42,764 nucleotides of DNA, taken from NCBI GenBank assembly GCA_949286015.1, contig CASEBB010000006.1:1-42764 (forward strand), read 5' to 3'. Below are positions 42,565-42,764 of this stretch, in pieces. Positions within the stretch are counted from its first letter, which is position 1, and each line of letters begins with the position of its first letter. The notes beneath the pieces are model-generated. The model searched no databases. It had not been told where the DNA came from and worked only from the letters and a program-made list of their open reading frames with translations. Source of the stretch: an uncultured Succinivibrionaceae bacterium. Lineage in GTDB: Bacteria > Pseudomonadota > Gammaproteobacteria > Enterobacterales > Succinivibrionaceae. A program made the translations under genes and the position numbers.

Positions 42565-42719
42565 TGCCGACCATTCCTCTCTATTGCTCCCTGAACACAG
42601 CAAGAAAACCAAAAGCACCCCACCACGAGCTTAAGACTTTTGGTAGTGCACCATAGCAAAAGCAGCCCATGTTCTCCAAAATAAGGCTATAAAGCCCATA
42701 AGATTGCGGTTTACGCGCT

Positions 42720-42728
42720 TGTTAGAAT
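42720..42728 (+). promoter_or_regulatory. Extended -10 promoter element reading out of the window
   Basis: TGTTAGAAT, of the TGnTAnAAT class seen before def and the LRAT-like gene. Probably drives a gene starting beyond 42764. Confidence 0.35.
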
Positions 42729-42764
42729 GGGCTTATATGGTAGCAGTAGCTTGCCTTTAGACAC

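Larger units (their letters stand above)
42100..42764. other. Gene-less right end of window
   Basis: No gene is supported; a 93-codon frame (42375-42656) has no ribosome site or recognisable product. It holds the 12-bp TGACGTCA array and an extended -10 element pointing out of the window. Confidence 0.55.

Noticed and set aside
42375..42656. 93-codon plus-strand frame near the right end
   Set aside because: Leu/Thr-rich because it crosses the 12-bp TGACGTCA repeats; no ribosome site.
1..42764. tRNA or rRNA genes
   Set aside because: Looked for T-loop motifs (GTTCGA, GTTCAA) with cloverleaf context and found none; no rRNA-like stretch.

Overview
The window looks like the chromosome of an anaerobic gammaproteobacterium, most like Succinivibrionaceae (Anaerobiospirillum/Succinivibrio-type). 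This is inferred from gene content and order: a yrdD-like gene next to def-fmt-rsmB-trkA-trkH, RNase II, oligopeptidase A, and menA for menaquinone-based anaerobic respiration. Genes are widely spaced. Many gene-less stretches of 0.4-2 kb hold repeats and hairpins, and several housekeeping proteins carry long low-complexity N-terminal extensions.

Layout. 1-1104 (-): 5' part of a phosphoethanolamine transferase (eptA). 1820-2674 (+): an LRAT/NlpC-P60-like protein with a membrane-active-looking tail. 2730-3549 (-): an Eco57I-type adenine methyltransferase gene with an internal deletion. 3949-5919 (-): a YrdD-type zinc-ribbon protein with a ~475-residue Thr/Ser/Ala extension encoded partly by ACT microsatellites. 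6740-14646 (+): def, fmt, rsmB, trkA, trkH, interrupted by a 116-bp tandem repeat array and by a 147-bp MITE placed directly at the trkH start. 15606-17681 (-): rnb with a long palindrome in its leader. 18945-24440 (-): a single-chain Type ISP restriction-modification enzyme. 24852-26927 (+): prlC. 27.0-36.5 kb: a self-contained replication-like module. 36751-37689 (-): menA. 39758-41686 (+): an M24B Xaa-Pro aminopeptidase. The rest is gene-poor and repeat-rich.

The most unusual part is 27.3-36.5 kb. It combines a GC-rich cruciform cluster, a T-rich tract, nine tandem 11-bp iterons, a ladder of perfect stem-loops, and three co-directional genes: a winged-helix initiator-like protein, a DnaB-like helicase with a PriCT-like segment and a huge low-complexity N-terminus, and an archaeo-eukaryotic-type (AEP) primase-like protein. 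I read it as an integrated or relict replicon, or a phage-satellite-like replication unit. No integrase, relaxase, partition or structural gene is visible.

A second discovery is a MITE family with at least four copies (12969, 17899, 34832, 41951). Three are exactly 147 bp, with ~24-bp imperfect terminal inverted repeats. Copies A and B have perfect 5-bp target duplications (CTAAG, CAAAG). One copy abuts the trkH start, one sits in the loop of a hairpin repeat, and one lies between the helicase and primase genes.
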